NCBI GenBank assembly: GCA_023511475.1
Contig: JAIMBM010000004.1
Coordinates: 1-24,579 of the forward strand
Source of the DNA: Anaerolineae bacterium
GTDB lineage: Bacteria > Chloroflexota > Anaerolineae > SpSt-313
Reading direction: 5' to 3'
DNA length: 24,579 bases
A program made the translations under genes and the position numbers. Below the pieces are notes generated by a model. The model searched no databases and was not told the DNA's origin. It saw only the letters and a program-made list of their open reading frames with translations. Position 1 is the stretch's first letter; every line of letters begins with the position of its first letter. Shown here piece after piece: positions 1 through 7,722 of this stretch.

Positions 1-117
1 ATCGTCCTGCGCCGCACAAGCTGGCAGGCCCTCGCCCGGGCCATGGCCCGCTCCGAGTGGCTCTCGGACCTGCTGGCCTATATAAGATCAAAGTACGGAA
101 TCGAAGCGGCCTCCTGA
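1..117 (+). CDS. C-terminal end of an unidentified protein (partial)
   Basis: An open frame enters from the left edge of the window and ends at TGA (115-117), giving the last 38 residues. It contains SWQALARAM and the end YIRSKYGIEAAS. The composition (Ala, Arg, Leu, Ser, Tyr) looks like a helical C-terminus. Codon use, with mostly G or C in third positions, resembles the folate genes downstream. The family cannot be recognised from so short a piece. It is separated from the next gene by 343 bp containing a hairpin and a promoter, so it is probably not in the same transcription unit. Confidence 0.5.
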   Translation: MVLRRTSWQALARAMARSEWLSDLLAYIRSKYGIEAAS

Positions 118-396
118 CGAGGCAGCCCCGTTATCGCTTCAGGGGTATCCGTCAGCTTGCCTGCCGGGAGCTCGCCTGCGTTTTCTGGGTTTCCCTGCCC
201 CACCCCCTCGGCCCCCTCCCCAGCGCGCCCTGGGGAGGGGGTATCCAAACAGGGTGGGCGCCGCGAAAACCCACTACCAACGACACGGGGGAGCGGGGTC
301 GGCAGTGCGGGGGGGTCCGAGGAGGCACGTAAGGGCGTCGCGCTGCGTCGCCCCTGCGGGCTCGGGCGATGAGATGCACCCTCACGGGCTTGACCC
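118..396. other. Intergenic spacer with a perfect 12-bp hairpin (212-241)
   Basis: I see no credible gene here. The notable element is an inverted repeat: CCCCCTCCCCAG at 212-223, a 6-nt loop, and the exact reverse complement at 230-241. There is no T-run after it, so it is not a classical intrinsic terminator. It could still stabilise the 3' end of the upstream transcript or be an interspersed palindrome. The rest is G/C-rich with C- and G-tracts. Confidence 0.5.
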
Positions 397-425
397 TTTA
401 CGCCGTCGGCCACTTGGGGTATAAT
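397..425 (+). promoter_or_regulatory. Predicted sigma70-type promoter of the folate operon
   Basis: A perfect -10 hexamer TATAAT lies at 420-425. Exactly 17 nt upstream is TTTACG (397-402), which matches 4 of 6 positions of the -35 consensus. A better-looking TTGACC at 390-395 is 24 nt from the -10, too far to pair with it. Transcription would start near 432, leaving a short leader that carries the ribosome-binding site GAGGGAGG (444-451) before the ATG at 461. Confidence 0.6.
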
Positions 426-460
426 CGACCCGACCTGCGGGACGAGGGAGGCTCCGCGAT

Positions 461-1099
461 ATGGATATCACCTGGTTCGGCCAGTCGTGCTTTCGCCTGC
501 GCTTCAAGGCAGCGACGATCATCACCGACCCGTTCGATGGCCAGATCGGCCTCAAGCTGCCGCGCCAAAAGGCGGAGATCTGCACGATCAGCCACGATCA
601 TCCGGATCACAGCAATGAGCGCGCCGTCGGCAGCGAGGCGGTCATTTTCTGCAGCCCGGGCGAATACGAGCGTGCGGGGATATTTGTCTTTGGCGTCGCT
701 ACCTTCCATGACCGCCGCAACGGGCGCGACCGGGGCCGCAACACGGCCTTTCGCATCGAGGGAGATGGCTTGAGCGTCTGCCACCTCGGCGACCTCGGCC
801 ACGTGCCGACACAGACTCAGATCGAGCTGCTCCACGGACCGGATGTGCTCTTCATCCCGGTCGGTGGCAACGGCACCCTGAACGCGGCGGAGGCGGCGGA
901 GGTCGTGGGCCTCCTGAGCCCGAGGCTGGTCATTCCGATGCACTACCAGTTGCCGGGTCTCAAGATGAGGCTGGATCCGGTAGCCAGGTTCCTGCACGAG
1001 ATGGGCATCTCAAGAGTATCGCCCCAGGAGAGCCTGCGCGTCCTGCCCGTGGCCGAGGCACGCGAGACCCAGGTCGTGGTATTGGAGCCGAAACAGTGA
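461..1099 (+). CDS. MBL-fold metal-dependent hydrolase (UlaG/COG2220-like)
   Basis: This 212-residue protein has the metallo-beta-lactamase fold signature. Residues 44-50 read SHDHPDH (the HxHxDH metal site), a GDLGH motif lies at 110-114 (the usual position of a bridging Asp), and a C-terminal His lies in MHY at 160-162. These would bind two metal ions, probably zinc. The substrate is unknown. The small cytoplasmic proteins of this type (COG2220) include lactonases and phosphodiesterases, and many are unassigned. The start is an ATG 9 nt after GAGGGAGG. It is the first gene of the operon, and its stop overlaps the folE GTG start by 4 nt (GTGA), so translation is coupled. That link to folE hints at a pterin-related role, but this is inference only. 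Confidence 0.85.
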   Translation: MDITWFGQSCFRLRFKAATIITDPFDGQIGLKLPRQKAEICTISHDHPDHSNERAVGSEAVIFCSPGEYERAGIFVFGVATFHDRRNGRDRGRNTAFRIEGDGLSVCHLGDLGHVPTQTQIELLHGPDVLFIPVGGNGTLNAAEAAEVVGLLSPRLVIPMHYQLPGLKMRLDPVARFLHEMGISRVSPQESLRVLPVAEARETQVVVLEPKQ

Positions 1100-1683
1100 C
1101 GAATCCCCGAGCCAAAGTTGATAGAGAGCGCATCAAGCGCGCCGTGCGCGAGCTGATCGAGGCCATCGGCGAGGACCCCGAGCGCGAAGGCCTCCGGGAT
1201 ACCCCCCGGCGCATCGCTGACATGTACGCCGAGATCTTTTCCGGCGTCGGCACCGATCCGCTGCGCGAGCTGGACGTCACCTTTCAGGAAAACCATGAGG
1301 AGATGGTGATCCTGCGGGATATTCCCTTCTACTCCGTCTGCGAGCACCATTTCCTCCCTTTCCATGGCGTGGCCCACGTCGGCTATATCCCCAAGGGGCG
1401 TATTCTGGGGATCAGCAAGATAGCGCGGCTGGTTGAGGTGCTCGCGCGCCGCCCACAGCTCCAGGAGCGGCTGACCGGGCAGATTGCGGACGCCCTGATG
1501 GAGGGCCTGCAGCCAGCCGGCGTGGCGGTGGTGATCGAGGCCGAGCACCTCTGTATGACCATGCGCGGCATCAGAAAACCCGGTACCATCGTTGTGACTT
1601 CGGCCACCCGCGGCATCTTCCGGACGCGGGCCGTGACGCGGAACGAGTTCATGGCGCTGATCCTCGGGCAGCGCCGCAGCTAA
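1096..1683 (+). CDS. folE: GTP cyclohydrolase I (FolE, type IA)
   Basis: FolE converts GTP to 7,8-dihydroneopterin triphosphate and formate, the first step of tetrahydrofolate and pterin synthesis. The 195-residue length is normal for the family. The zinc site is clear: C82-E-H-H85 in YSVCEHHFLPF, and C153 in EAEHLCMTMRG, with H151 alongside. The family motifs EGLRDTPRR (31-39) and GISKIARLVEV (105-115) are also present. The start is GTG, overlapping the upstream stop as GTGA. The next gene begins 15 nt after the TAA. The enzyme acts as a cytoplasmic decamer in characterised relatives. No truncation or missing ligand is seen, and identification is secure. Confidence 0.97.
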   Translation: MTNPRAKVDRERIKRAVRELIEAIGEDPEREGLRDTPRRIADMYAEIFSGVGTDPLRELDVTFQENHEEMVILRDIPFYSVCEHHFLPFHGVAHVGYIPKGRILGISKIARLVEVLARRPQLQERLTGQIADALMEGLQPAGVAVVIEAEHLCMTMRGIRKPGTIVVTSATRGIFRTRAVTRNEFMALILGQRRS

Positions 1684-1698
1684 GGGGGTCGCCGGCCT

Positions 1699-2355
1699 AT
1701 GCCGTACCGTCCTCGCCTCTTTGCATCGGTGCTCGTTGCGCTGCTCATCCTCGTGCCGGTGATGGGCTGCGCCCGCGCGACTGCGGCCGAGGCCCAGCGG
1801 CATCTGGAAGCTGGCCGCACCATGCTCGGCGAGGGCAAACCCGAGGAGGCGGTGCGAGAGCTGGAGCAGGCCGTCCGCCTCGATAGGGGATCGGCCGAGG
1901 CGCAGTATCTGCTCGGCAACGCGCTCGTGCGCTGTGGGCAGCTCGACCGGGCCGCCAGCGCCTACGAGGCCGCCCTGCGGCTCGACCCGCAGCATGTGAG
2001 CGCGCGCGCGAACCTGGGGGTCGTCCGGTACCGTCAGGGGCGGAGCGAAGAGGCCATCCGCGAGTTCGAGCAGGCCCTGCAGCTCGAGCCGGACGATGCG
2101 GATATCCACTACAACCTCGGCGGCGCCTACGCCCAGCTGGGGCAGCTGGAGCAGGCCATTGGCGAGTTCGAGCAGGCCATCGTGCTCGACCCCGGTCTCG
2201 CCCAACCCTACCTCGGGCTTGGGCTGGTCTACAAATTGCAGGGGCGCAGGGTGGAGGCCATTCAGGCGCTGCAGCGCTACCTCGAGCTGAGCACGGACCC
2301 CGAGTGGCGGGCACAGGCCGAGGCGGCGCTCAGGGAGATGCAGGAGGGCTCTTGA
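1699..2355 (+). CDS. TPR-repeat lipoprotein
   Basis: The 218-residue protein starts with a positively charged N-terminus, a hydrophobic stretch (9-20) and a lipobox ending VMGC, with Cys24 as the probable lipidated residue. This predicts a lipoprotein anchored on the outer face of the cytoplasmic membrane. From about residue 30 to 200 there are roughly five 34-residue tetratricopeptide repeats, visible as recurring patterns such as YNLGGAYAQLGQLEQAI. TPR arrays are protein-binding scaffolds; the partner is unknown. The gene sits inside the folate operon, 15 nt after folE, and its TGA is followed immediately by the GTG of folP. The start ATG has AAGGGGG about 10 nt upstream. A link to folate chemistry is not evident, and it may simply be carried along. 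Confidence 0.88.
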   Translation: MPYRPRLFASVLVALLILVPVMGCARATAAEAQRHLEAGRTMLGEGKPEEAVRELEQAVRLDRGSAEAQYLLGNALVRCGQLDRAASAYEAALRLDPQHVSARANLGVVRYRQGRSEEAIREFEQALQLEPDDADIHYNLGGAYAQLGQLEQAIGEFEQAIVLDPGLAQPYLGLGLVYKLQGRRVEAIQALQRYLELSTDPEWRAQAEAALREMQEGS

Positions 2356-3633
2356 GTGGGCGGCCATAATGCCCGGCTGCTGTTTGACCCCGACCCGGCC
2401 CGGCTCGAGGCCGAGATGAGAGCCATCGGCGCGGACCCGGCCGGCATTCGCATCATGGTGCCCAAGGGGGAGCTGCACGTCCTGCGAGTCGATGAGGTCC
2501 CCCATGCCGCCGCATCCATCCTAAAGCAGGAGATGCTCTCCAAGGGCGGGGAAGCGGCGATCAGCCGACAGGCCTATGCCCAGCGCAGCGGGCGCGGGAG
2601 CGTGCTGGTGATGGGAACGGAGCTTCAGTTCCGGCGCCTGGTCGACAAGCTGCGGCTACAGCCGTTCCGCTCCCTGCGCACCATCGCCGACGAGATCGAG
2701 GGCGCCCTTCAGGCGGTGCGGACCGACCCTCCGCCCCTCACCATCGGCCCGCTCACCTGTGAGTGGGGAGCCCGCACCTACGTCATGGGCATCCTCAATG
2801 TGACCCCGGACTCCTTCTCCGGCGACGGCCTCCTCGCCCGCGCCGAGCCAGGCAGCCCGGCATTGGTGGAGGCAGCACTGGGCCTGGCGCGGCTCATGGT
2901 CGAGGAGGGCGCCGACATTCTCGATGTGGGAGGCGAGTCCACCCGCCCGGGGTCTACGCCGCTCCCGGCCGAAGAGGAGCTGCGGCGGGTCGTGCCGGTG
3001 ATCGAGCGCATCGCACAGGAGCTGCCGGTGGCCATCTCGGTGGACACCTACAAGGCCTCGGTGGCGGCCAGGGCCCTCGATGCCGGGGCTCACATGGTGA
3101 ACGACGTATGGGCTCTGGCTGCCGACCCCGAGATGGCGCCACTTGTGGCCGAGCGGGGCGTGCCGGTGATCCTGATGCACAACCGCAGCCGCCCGGCGCA
3201 GGCCGCCGTCGATGCCCGGCTCGGTGGCCGCTACGAGGGAGTGGAGTACAAGGACCTGCTCGGCGACGTCATCGCCGACCTGCGTGCGCGGGTCGAGGCG
3301 GCCGTGGAGGCCGGCATAAGCCCCGACCGCATCATTGTCGACCCGGGCATCGGCTTTGGCAAGACGGTCGAGCAGAACCTCGAGCTGCTCGATCGCTTGC
3401 GGGAGCTGCGCGTCCTCGGGCGGCCGCTGCTCGTCGGCACCTCGCGCAAGTCCTTTACCGGCTACACCCTGAAGCTGCCTCCGGAGGAGCGCCTCGAGGG
3501 GACCGCTGCCAGCGTTGCGCTCGCCATCGACCGCGGCGCCGATATCGTCCGCGTGCACGACGTGCGGGCTATGGTGCGCGTTGCCCGCATGACCGATGCG
3601 GTGGTGCGGCGGCACGTGAAACGTAAAACGTGA
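2356..3633 (+). CDS. folP: Dihydropteroate synthase with N-terminal extension (FolP)
   Basis: FolP condenses 6-hydroxymethyl-7,8-dihydropterin diphosphate with p-aminobenzoate to give dihydropteroate. The pterin-binding TIM-barrel domain spans about residues 135-420. It shows NVTPDSFSGDG (148-158), GGESTRPG (192-199), D230-T231, N249-D250, DPGIGFGK (329-336), GTSRKSF (361-367, the sulfonamide/pABA loop) and RVHDV (399-403). The length of 425 residues exceeds the usual 260-290. About 130 N-terminal residues form a separate alpha/beta-looking domain, a form known from some Clostridia- and Chloroflexota-type enzymes. Translation starts at GTG directly after the TPR gene stop, with GGAGGG (2343-2348) about 8 nt upstream. 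The last codons (HVKRKT) lie inside the heptamer repeat array. Confidence 0.95.
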   Translation: MGGHNARLLFDPDPARLEAEMRAIGADPAGIRIMVPKGELHVLRVDEVPHAAASILKQEMLSKGGEAAISRQAYAQRSGRGSVLVMGTELQFRRLVDKLRLQPFRSLRTIADEIEGALQAVRTDPPPLTIGPLTCEWGARTYVMGILNVTPDSFSGDGLLARAEPGSPALVEAALGLARLMVEEGADILDVGGESTRPGSTPLPAEEELRRVVPVIERIAQELPVAISVDTYKASVAARALDAGAHMVNDVWALAADPEMAPLVAERGVPVILMHNRSRPAQAAVDARLGGRYEGVEYKDLLGDVIADLRARVEAAVEAGISPDRIIVDPGIGFGKTVEQNLELLDRLRELRVLGRPLLVGTSRKSFTGYTLKLPPEERLEGTAASVALAIDRGADIVRVHDVRAMVRVARMTDAVVRRHVKRKT

Positions 3634-3722
3634 TACGTGAAACGTGATGCGTCGCTCCTCACGTATCACGTTTCACGTATCACGTTTCACGCATCACGCA
3701 TCACGTTTCACGTATCACGTTT
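3614..3722. repeat. Inverted array of 7-bp ACGT-core repeats
   Basis: From 3614 to about 3651 the sequence is five consecutive heptamers of the form ACGTGAW (with one ACGTAAA). After a short break (GCGTCGCTCCTC) the complementary form ACGTWTC or ACGCATC runs for nine further heptamers, 3660-3722. The two arms are near-complementary and could form a long hairpin. The array begins inside the last codons of folP and ends just before the ribosome-binding site of folK. It also leaves open reading frames with repeating THV/SRF/ITF-like tripeptides. I interpret those as accidental. Confidence 0.85.
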
Positions 3723-3735
3723 GCCCGGAGGCAAC

Positions 3736-5514
3736 GTGCCGACTGTCTATCTTGGCCTTGGGTCGAACCTGGGCGACCGGGAGGCGAATGTGCGCCGTGC
3801 GCTGCGTCGCCTGCGGGAAGGAGGGGTGCAGATCGAGCGATGCTCAGGGCTCTACGAGACGGAGCCCTGGGGTGTGCGCGAGCAGCCCCGCTTCCTGAAC
3901 GCCGTCTGTCGGGGGAGGACAGAGCTCGCCCCGCCCGACCTGCTGGCGCTTGCCAAGCGGATCGAGGGCGAGCTCGGCAGGGTGGCTACCATCCGCTATG
4001 GCCCGCGCACCGTCGATATCGACATCCTGCTGTACGGGGACCTGGTTCTGGACACGCCCGATCTGACCATCCCTCACCCGCGGCTGGCGGAGCGGGCTTT
4101 TGTCATCATTCCACTGGCGGAGGTCGCTCCGGATATCGTCCTGCCGGGCGATGGACGGACGGCACGGCAGTTGCTGGAAGGACTCACCGACCGCGCCGGC
4201 GTCGTCCGTCTCGGGGATCTCGCCGAAACATCCAACGCACCAGGAGAAGCGATGTACCAGCTGACAACCCTCGACAACCATCTCCGGGTGTACACCGTGC
4301 CCCTGCCCAATGCCCGCTCGGTGTGCGTTGGCATCTACCTGGCCGTTGGCTCCCGCTATGAGGGTGAAGAGGAGCACGGCGCCTCCCACTTTGTCGAACA
4401 CATGCTATTCAAGGGGACCCAGCGGCGCACGGCGCGGGATATCGCCACCACCATCGAGCGCGTGGGCGGGTACGCCAACGCCAGCACTGGCCGCGAGGGC
4501 ACCAGCTACTACACCCTGATGACTGCGGAGCATCTGCCGCTAGCCCTCGACCTCCTGAGCGACATGCTCCTCAACTCGCGCTTCCGGCCCCGGGAGCTGG
4601 AGCGCGAGCGCGGCGTGATCATCGAGGAGATCAACCGCACCCTCGATACGCCCGAGGACCTGGTCTTTGATCTGATCGTGGAGCTGGAGTGGCCTGAGAG
4701 CCCCATCGGCCGCAGCATCGCCGGAAGCCACGAGACCGTCTCCCGGATCAGCCGCGCGCAGCTCCTGCGCTTCATGGCCCGGCACTATCTGCCGGATGCG
4801 GCGGCGGTGGTTGTGGCGGGGCCGGTAGAGCATGCGCGGGTTGTGGACGAGGTCAGCCGCTTCCTGGGCGCGTGGGCGCCTGGGGAGGCGCCTTCGCCCG
4901 TGCCATCGGATCCGCGGGGCCCGGGGGGCCAGATCACGGCGGAGGTGCGGGGCACCGAGCAGGCGCAGATGTGTCTGAGCCTCCGCGGTGTGCCCCGGCG
5001 CGACCCGGACCGCTACGCCGTCGACGTGCTCACGGCCATCCTCGGCGACGGCATGGGCTCGCGCCTCTTCCAGGAGATCCGCGAGAAGCGGGGCCTCGCC
5101 TACAGCGTCGACGCCTCCAGCAGCCATCTGCGGGATACGGGCTCCTTCGTCATCTATGCTGGGGTTCCGCCCGAGCGGGCCGAGGAGGCCCTTGGGGCGA
5201 TCATGGAGCAGCTGGACCGGGTCCGTAAGCGGCTGGTCACTGAGGCCGAGCTGGAGCGGGGCAAGGAGTACACCAAGGGGCGCCTGGTGCTCGGCCTGGA
5301 GACCCCGGCGGCCAACGCCGGCTGGGTGGGCTCGCAGGCGGCGCAGGGGTTGGAGATCATCACGCCGGAGGAGTGGATCGCCGGGCTCGAGGCCGTCACC
5401 GCGGAGGACGTGCGCCGCGTGGCCAGGCGCCTCTTCGACGGCGTGGCCCCCAACCTCGCCCTCGTGGGCCCGTTCCAGGATGTGGAGCGGTTCAGGCCGC
5501 TGCTGAGGCTCTAA
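3736..5514 (+). CDS. folK: FolK (HPPK)-M16 zinc peptidase fusion
   Basis: One uninterrupted 592-codon frame encodes two complete domains. Residues 1-160 are 6-hydroxymethyl-7,8-dihydropterin pyrophosphokinase: GLGSNLGDRE (7-16), ETEPWG (41-46), RYGPRTVDIDIL (87-98). It transfers pyrophosphate from ATP to the pterin alcohol to supply FolP. From residue 173 on is an M16 (pitrilysin/processing-peptidase type) protease of about 420 residues. Its inverted zinc motif HFVEH is at 218-222, with a likely third ligand at E298 in VIIEEI, and a second half carrying GMGSRLFQEIREKRGLAY, typical of M16. I chose GTG 3736, after GGAGG (3727-3731). The open frame extends up to 3637, but that part is translated repeat. 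An internal ATG at 4252 with its own AGGAG could make the peptidase separately. The gene could therefore be a true fusion or two nested genes lacking a stop. Confidence 0.9.
   Translation: MPTVYLGLGSNLGDREANVRRALRRLREGGVQIERCSGLYETEPWGVREQPRFLNAVCRGRTELAPPDLLALAKRIEGELGRVATIRYGPRTVDIDILLYGDLVLDTPDLTIPHPRLAERAFVIIPLAEVAPDIVLPGDGRTARQLLEGLTDRAGVVRLGDLAETSNAPGEAMYQLTTLDNHLRVYTVPLPNARSVCVGIYLAVGSRYEGEEEHGASHFVEHMLFKGTQRRTARDIATTIERVGGYANASTGREGTSYYTLMTAEHLPLALDLLSDMLLNSRFRPRELERERGVIIEEINRTLDTPEDLVFDLIVELEWPESPIGRSIAGSHETVSRISRAQLLRFMARHYLPDAAAVVVAGPVEHARVVDEVSRFLGAWAPGEAPSPVPSDPRGPGGQITAEVRGTEQAQMCLSLRGVPRRDPDRYAVDVLTAILGDGMGSRLFQEIREKRGLAYSVDASSSHLRDTGSFVIYAGVPPERAEEALGAIMEQLDRVRKRLVTEAELERGKEYTKGRLVLGLETPAANAGWVGSQAAQGLEIITPEEWIAGLEAVTAEDVRRVARRLFDGVAPNLALVGPFQDVERFRPLLRL
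4242..4254 (+). promoter_or_regulatory. Internal ribosome-binding site and ATG for the M16 peptidase
   Basis: AGGAG (4242-4246) lies 5 nt before ATG 4252, at the boundary between the FolK and M16 domains. Starting here gives a 420-residue peptidase of normal family length beginning MYQLTTLDN. This suggests that a separate peptidase gene once stood here, or is still independently translated, even though no stop codon closes folK. Confidence 0.5.
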
Positions 5515-5868
5515 TGTGACCCATGGATGTTCTGCGGAATGCGGCGCAAGGGATGCAAGCAATCCACCGAATGCATTCGGGGCCACGGGGCCTTCCGGGG
5601 ACCCCAGGGGCTGCCCACGGGCAGCCCGAAGGCCAACCGTCGACCTGCGTTATACTGAGTTGACCCCAGCGGTATAATGACCGCTCCACCAGCCAACCTA
5701 CCAGCAAATGTCGATTGCGGAGCCGCGCTACTGGGTCAATTTCATCCTGGCTACAAGACGGGGCCCAGAGTCGGGAAACTCGATACGCCGCTACTTGGCC
5801 GGGAGCCACAGGTTCCAGCACTGTGAGTGCAGGGAGCAGTGGCCCAACAATCGGCCACATTGACCATG
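5515..5868. other. Convergent intergenic region with a nested hairpin structure
   Basis: I see no gene in this 354-bp stretch between the M16 stop and the end of the - strand lipoprotein gene. At 5589-5634 there is a nested structure. The outer stem GGCCTTC / GAAGGCC (5589-5595 with 5628-5634) encloses a small GGGG-A-CCCC hairpin (5597-5605) and a perfect 9-bp stem GGGCTGCCC / GGGCAGCCC (5608-5616 with 5619-5627). It probably protects or terminates transcripts, although there is no T-run. A TATAAT at 5673-5678 is itself flanked by AGCGGT/ACCGCT arms and has no well-spaced -35 box. No + strand gene follows it. Confidence 0.5.
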
Positions 5869-7617
5869 CTACCGCAACTGGAAGTCAATGTGGTACAGGC
5901 AATTTGCTCGGAGACGCGCCAGCACACCGGTCGGCTCGAAAGGCACGCTGCGGCCATTCAACTCGAGACGGTGTATCTCGGCCATCTGCCCGGACCCAAG
6001 AAACCACACGTACCAGCCCGTGTGGTCGCTTACCGCTGGCGGGACCACATTCTCGTATCTTTCGCCTGCTGCGCCGACGATACGCACATGCAACACTACG
6101 CCCTGAATGGGGTTGCCACTGCGATCCAGCACTCGTCCTTTGAGCACGCCCACTCCCTGCCCTGAACCAGTGCAGCCTCGGTCGATCTGCTGGAAACGCT
6201 CCGAACATGTCCCCGTTACATTCAGCGTGACGCGGTGCTCATGTCTCGTGCCGTCTCTCGCTACCACGGTGAGCACATAGGTCCGCGTCTGGGCCGGACA
6301 CACGCGCCTCGAATCGTGCCCGATGACCCCGGCACCATCCAGGTACACTTCCTGCACTCCATCCACAGCCCAACTCAGAGTCGAACACGAGCCACAGGAA
6401 ATGGTCCTCGGGCTGGCGTCGAACGTCACAGTGGACCCTCCGGTGCTCGTCGGCTGAGATGAGCCTGCACTGCACCTGTTCCGGCACGATGGTCGCACGT
6501 ATTGCGCGAAAACCCATCCCTGCTGACCGCCCGGTGTTCGGATGAGCCACCAATCGCGGGCCTCGTTGCAGCCGAGGATGGCCACCTGGTCCCCGTGCTT
6601 CACAGTGGTCCGCGCTGAATACGCGGTGCTGGGCCCCTCTCTCACGTTCACTGTATACGGTGCGCCCTGGGTATCGATCTGTCCCACGGTCCCGCAGGCC
6701 TGCCCTGAGCCCAGGCTGATCGCTGCTGGCAGTATCCCCTGGGAAGTGCGCGATCCGTGTCCTGACCTGCTCCTTACTACAATGATAACTGGTGTGGGAG
6801 CTGGCAGGGGGGTATAGCTGTACGCCGGTGTTGGTAGGCTTCCTGGGGAAGCGTTGCTCTGAGGAATCGACACTTGCTCGCTCGCCGTAGCCTTCAGGAC
6901 TCCAATTGGCAGCCGATCTACCGTAGTAGCCCCGGAGGCAGGCCAGCCGCCCGGGCAATCGTTGCTGAAAAGCGCGGCCTGAAATGATACTGGCTCACCT
7001 CTAGGGTTGGCCAGGTTGACCCGTACTTTGCTGCCCGCGCGCAGGCCATCGACAGAAAACGCGAACAGGATGAGTGCGCTGTATGGCGTGAGCGGCGTAT
7101 GGATGTAGTCCCCTTTGGCGCTCACGGCGCGGCCATCCACCTCGACAGCCAGTGTGGCATCCTGCAGTGGGGCCTTCCCCCGAGGGCGGTAGATGCTGCC
7201 GAGGATGATCACAGCGTCGCTACTGCTTACCCATCCGTGGCTGGGGTCGTCGATGGCACCAACAAAGGCCGTGCAGGCGGCTGGCAGTGAGGTGATGACC
7301 AGAGCCGGCTGAAGCGTGCCGACGGGGGTGCGGGAGTAGAACGAGGGCATCCAGCCGAGCGTATTGCCGCGAAGGACCAGTAGCCAACCGGTATTCTCGT
7401 CGGCCCCAATGACCTGCAGGCGCTCGCCTGCGGAGACCGGTACCGAGAGGCCCGATACGGGATGCGACGGCGACGCGACGAGCACCAACGGCGAGGCAAC
7501 TGTGATCTCGGGCAGTTGCGCGTAGGGCAGGTGGCCGTCCACTGCAGTGACACAGCCACCCAGGCTTGGAGCTAGGCACATGCACAAAGCCAGGGCCCAC
7601 GCAATCGGCTGTCGCAT
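5869..7617 (-). CDS. Multidomain surface lipoprotein (SH3-like, SH3b, Ig-like, carboxypeptidase-regulatory-like)
   Basis: The 582-residue protein begins with a lipoprotein signal: hydrophobic 4-17, then SLGGC with Cys22 lipidated. The domains that can be seen are: an SH3-like segment (60-98, ending NTLGWMPSF); a beta-rich domain (about 110-225); a Pro/Ser/Thr linker (245-290); a bacterial SH3 domain (305-377, with NVREGPSTAYS and GWVFAQYV); a Cys-containing Ig-like domain (394-470, with QEVYLDGAGVIG and TRTYVLTVVARDG); and a C-terminal carboxypeptidase-regulatory/Cna-B-like sandwich (488-582, with KGRVLDRSGNPIQGVVL). It is therefore an extracellular binding protein, perhaps for cell wall. I chose the ATG at 7617 because AGGAG stands about 10 nt upstream; an upstream in-frame ATG at 7659 lacks such a signal. 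It is the last gene of the toxin operon, 105 nt after the immunity gene. No enzymatic motif is seen. Confidence 0.85.
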   Translation of the reverse strand: MRQPIAWALALCMCLAPSLGGCVTAVDGHLPYAQLPEITVASPLVLVASPSHPVSGLSVPVSAGERLQVIGADENTGWLLVLRGNTLGWMPSFYSRTPVGTLQPALVITSLPAACTAFVGAIDDPSHGWVSSSDAVIILGSIYRPRGKAPLQDATLAVEVDGRAVSAKGDYIHTPLTPYSALILFAFSVDGLRAGSKVRVNLANPRGEPVSFQAALFSNDCPGGWPASGATTVDRLPIGVLKATASEQVSIPQSNASPGSLPTPAYSYTPLPAPTPVIIVVRSRSGHGSRTSQGILPAAISLGSGQACGTVGQIDTQGAPYTVNVREGPSTAYSARTTVKHGDQVAILGCNEARDWWLIRTPGGQQGWVFAQYVRPSCRNRCSAGSSQPTSTGGSTVTFDASPRTISCGSCSTLSWAVDGVQEVYLDGAGVIGHDSRRVCPAQTRTYVLTVVARDGTRHEHRVTLNVTGTCSERFQQIDRGCTGSGQGVGVLKGRVLDRSGNPIQGVVLHVRIVGAAGERYENVVPPAVSDHTGWYVWFLGSGQMAEIHRLELNGRSVPFEPTGVLARLRANCLYHIDFQLR

Positions 7618-7722
7618 CCTGCCTCTCCTCTCTCGTGCACACGAGGGACGACGAGCCAAGCTCGGTCATCTCGGCAGTGGACTGGGATCCGGTTTTGTCG
7701 ATCCTGCTGAGATCACTGTCCA

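Noticed and set aside
943..2505. 520-codon - strand frame opposite folE and the TPR gene
   Set aside because: It is an antisense shadow of well-identified + strand genes, with His/Leu/Gly-rich composition and no domain.
3614..3722. CRISPR array
   Set aside because: The units are 7 bp with no spacers.
3637..3735. N-terminal extension of the folK frame rich in HVSRITF-like repeats
   Set aside because: It is a translation of the heptamer DNA repeat; HPPK homology begins right after GTG 3736, which has its own GGAGG.
5660..5678. TTGACC and TATAAT as a promoter
   Set aside because: The spacing is only 7 nt, the TATAAT sits in its own small palindrome, and no + strand gene follows.
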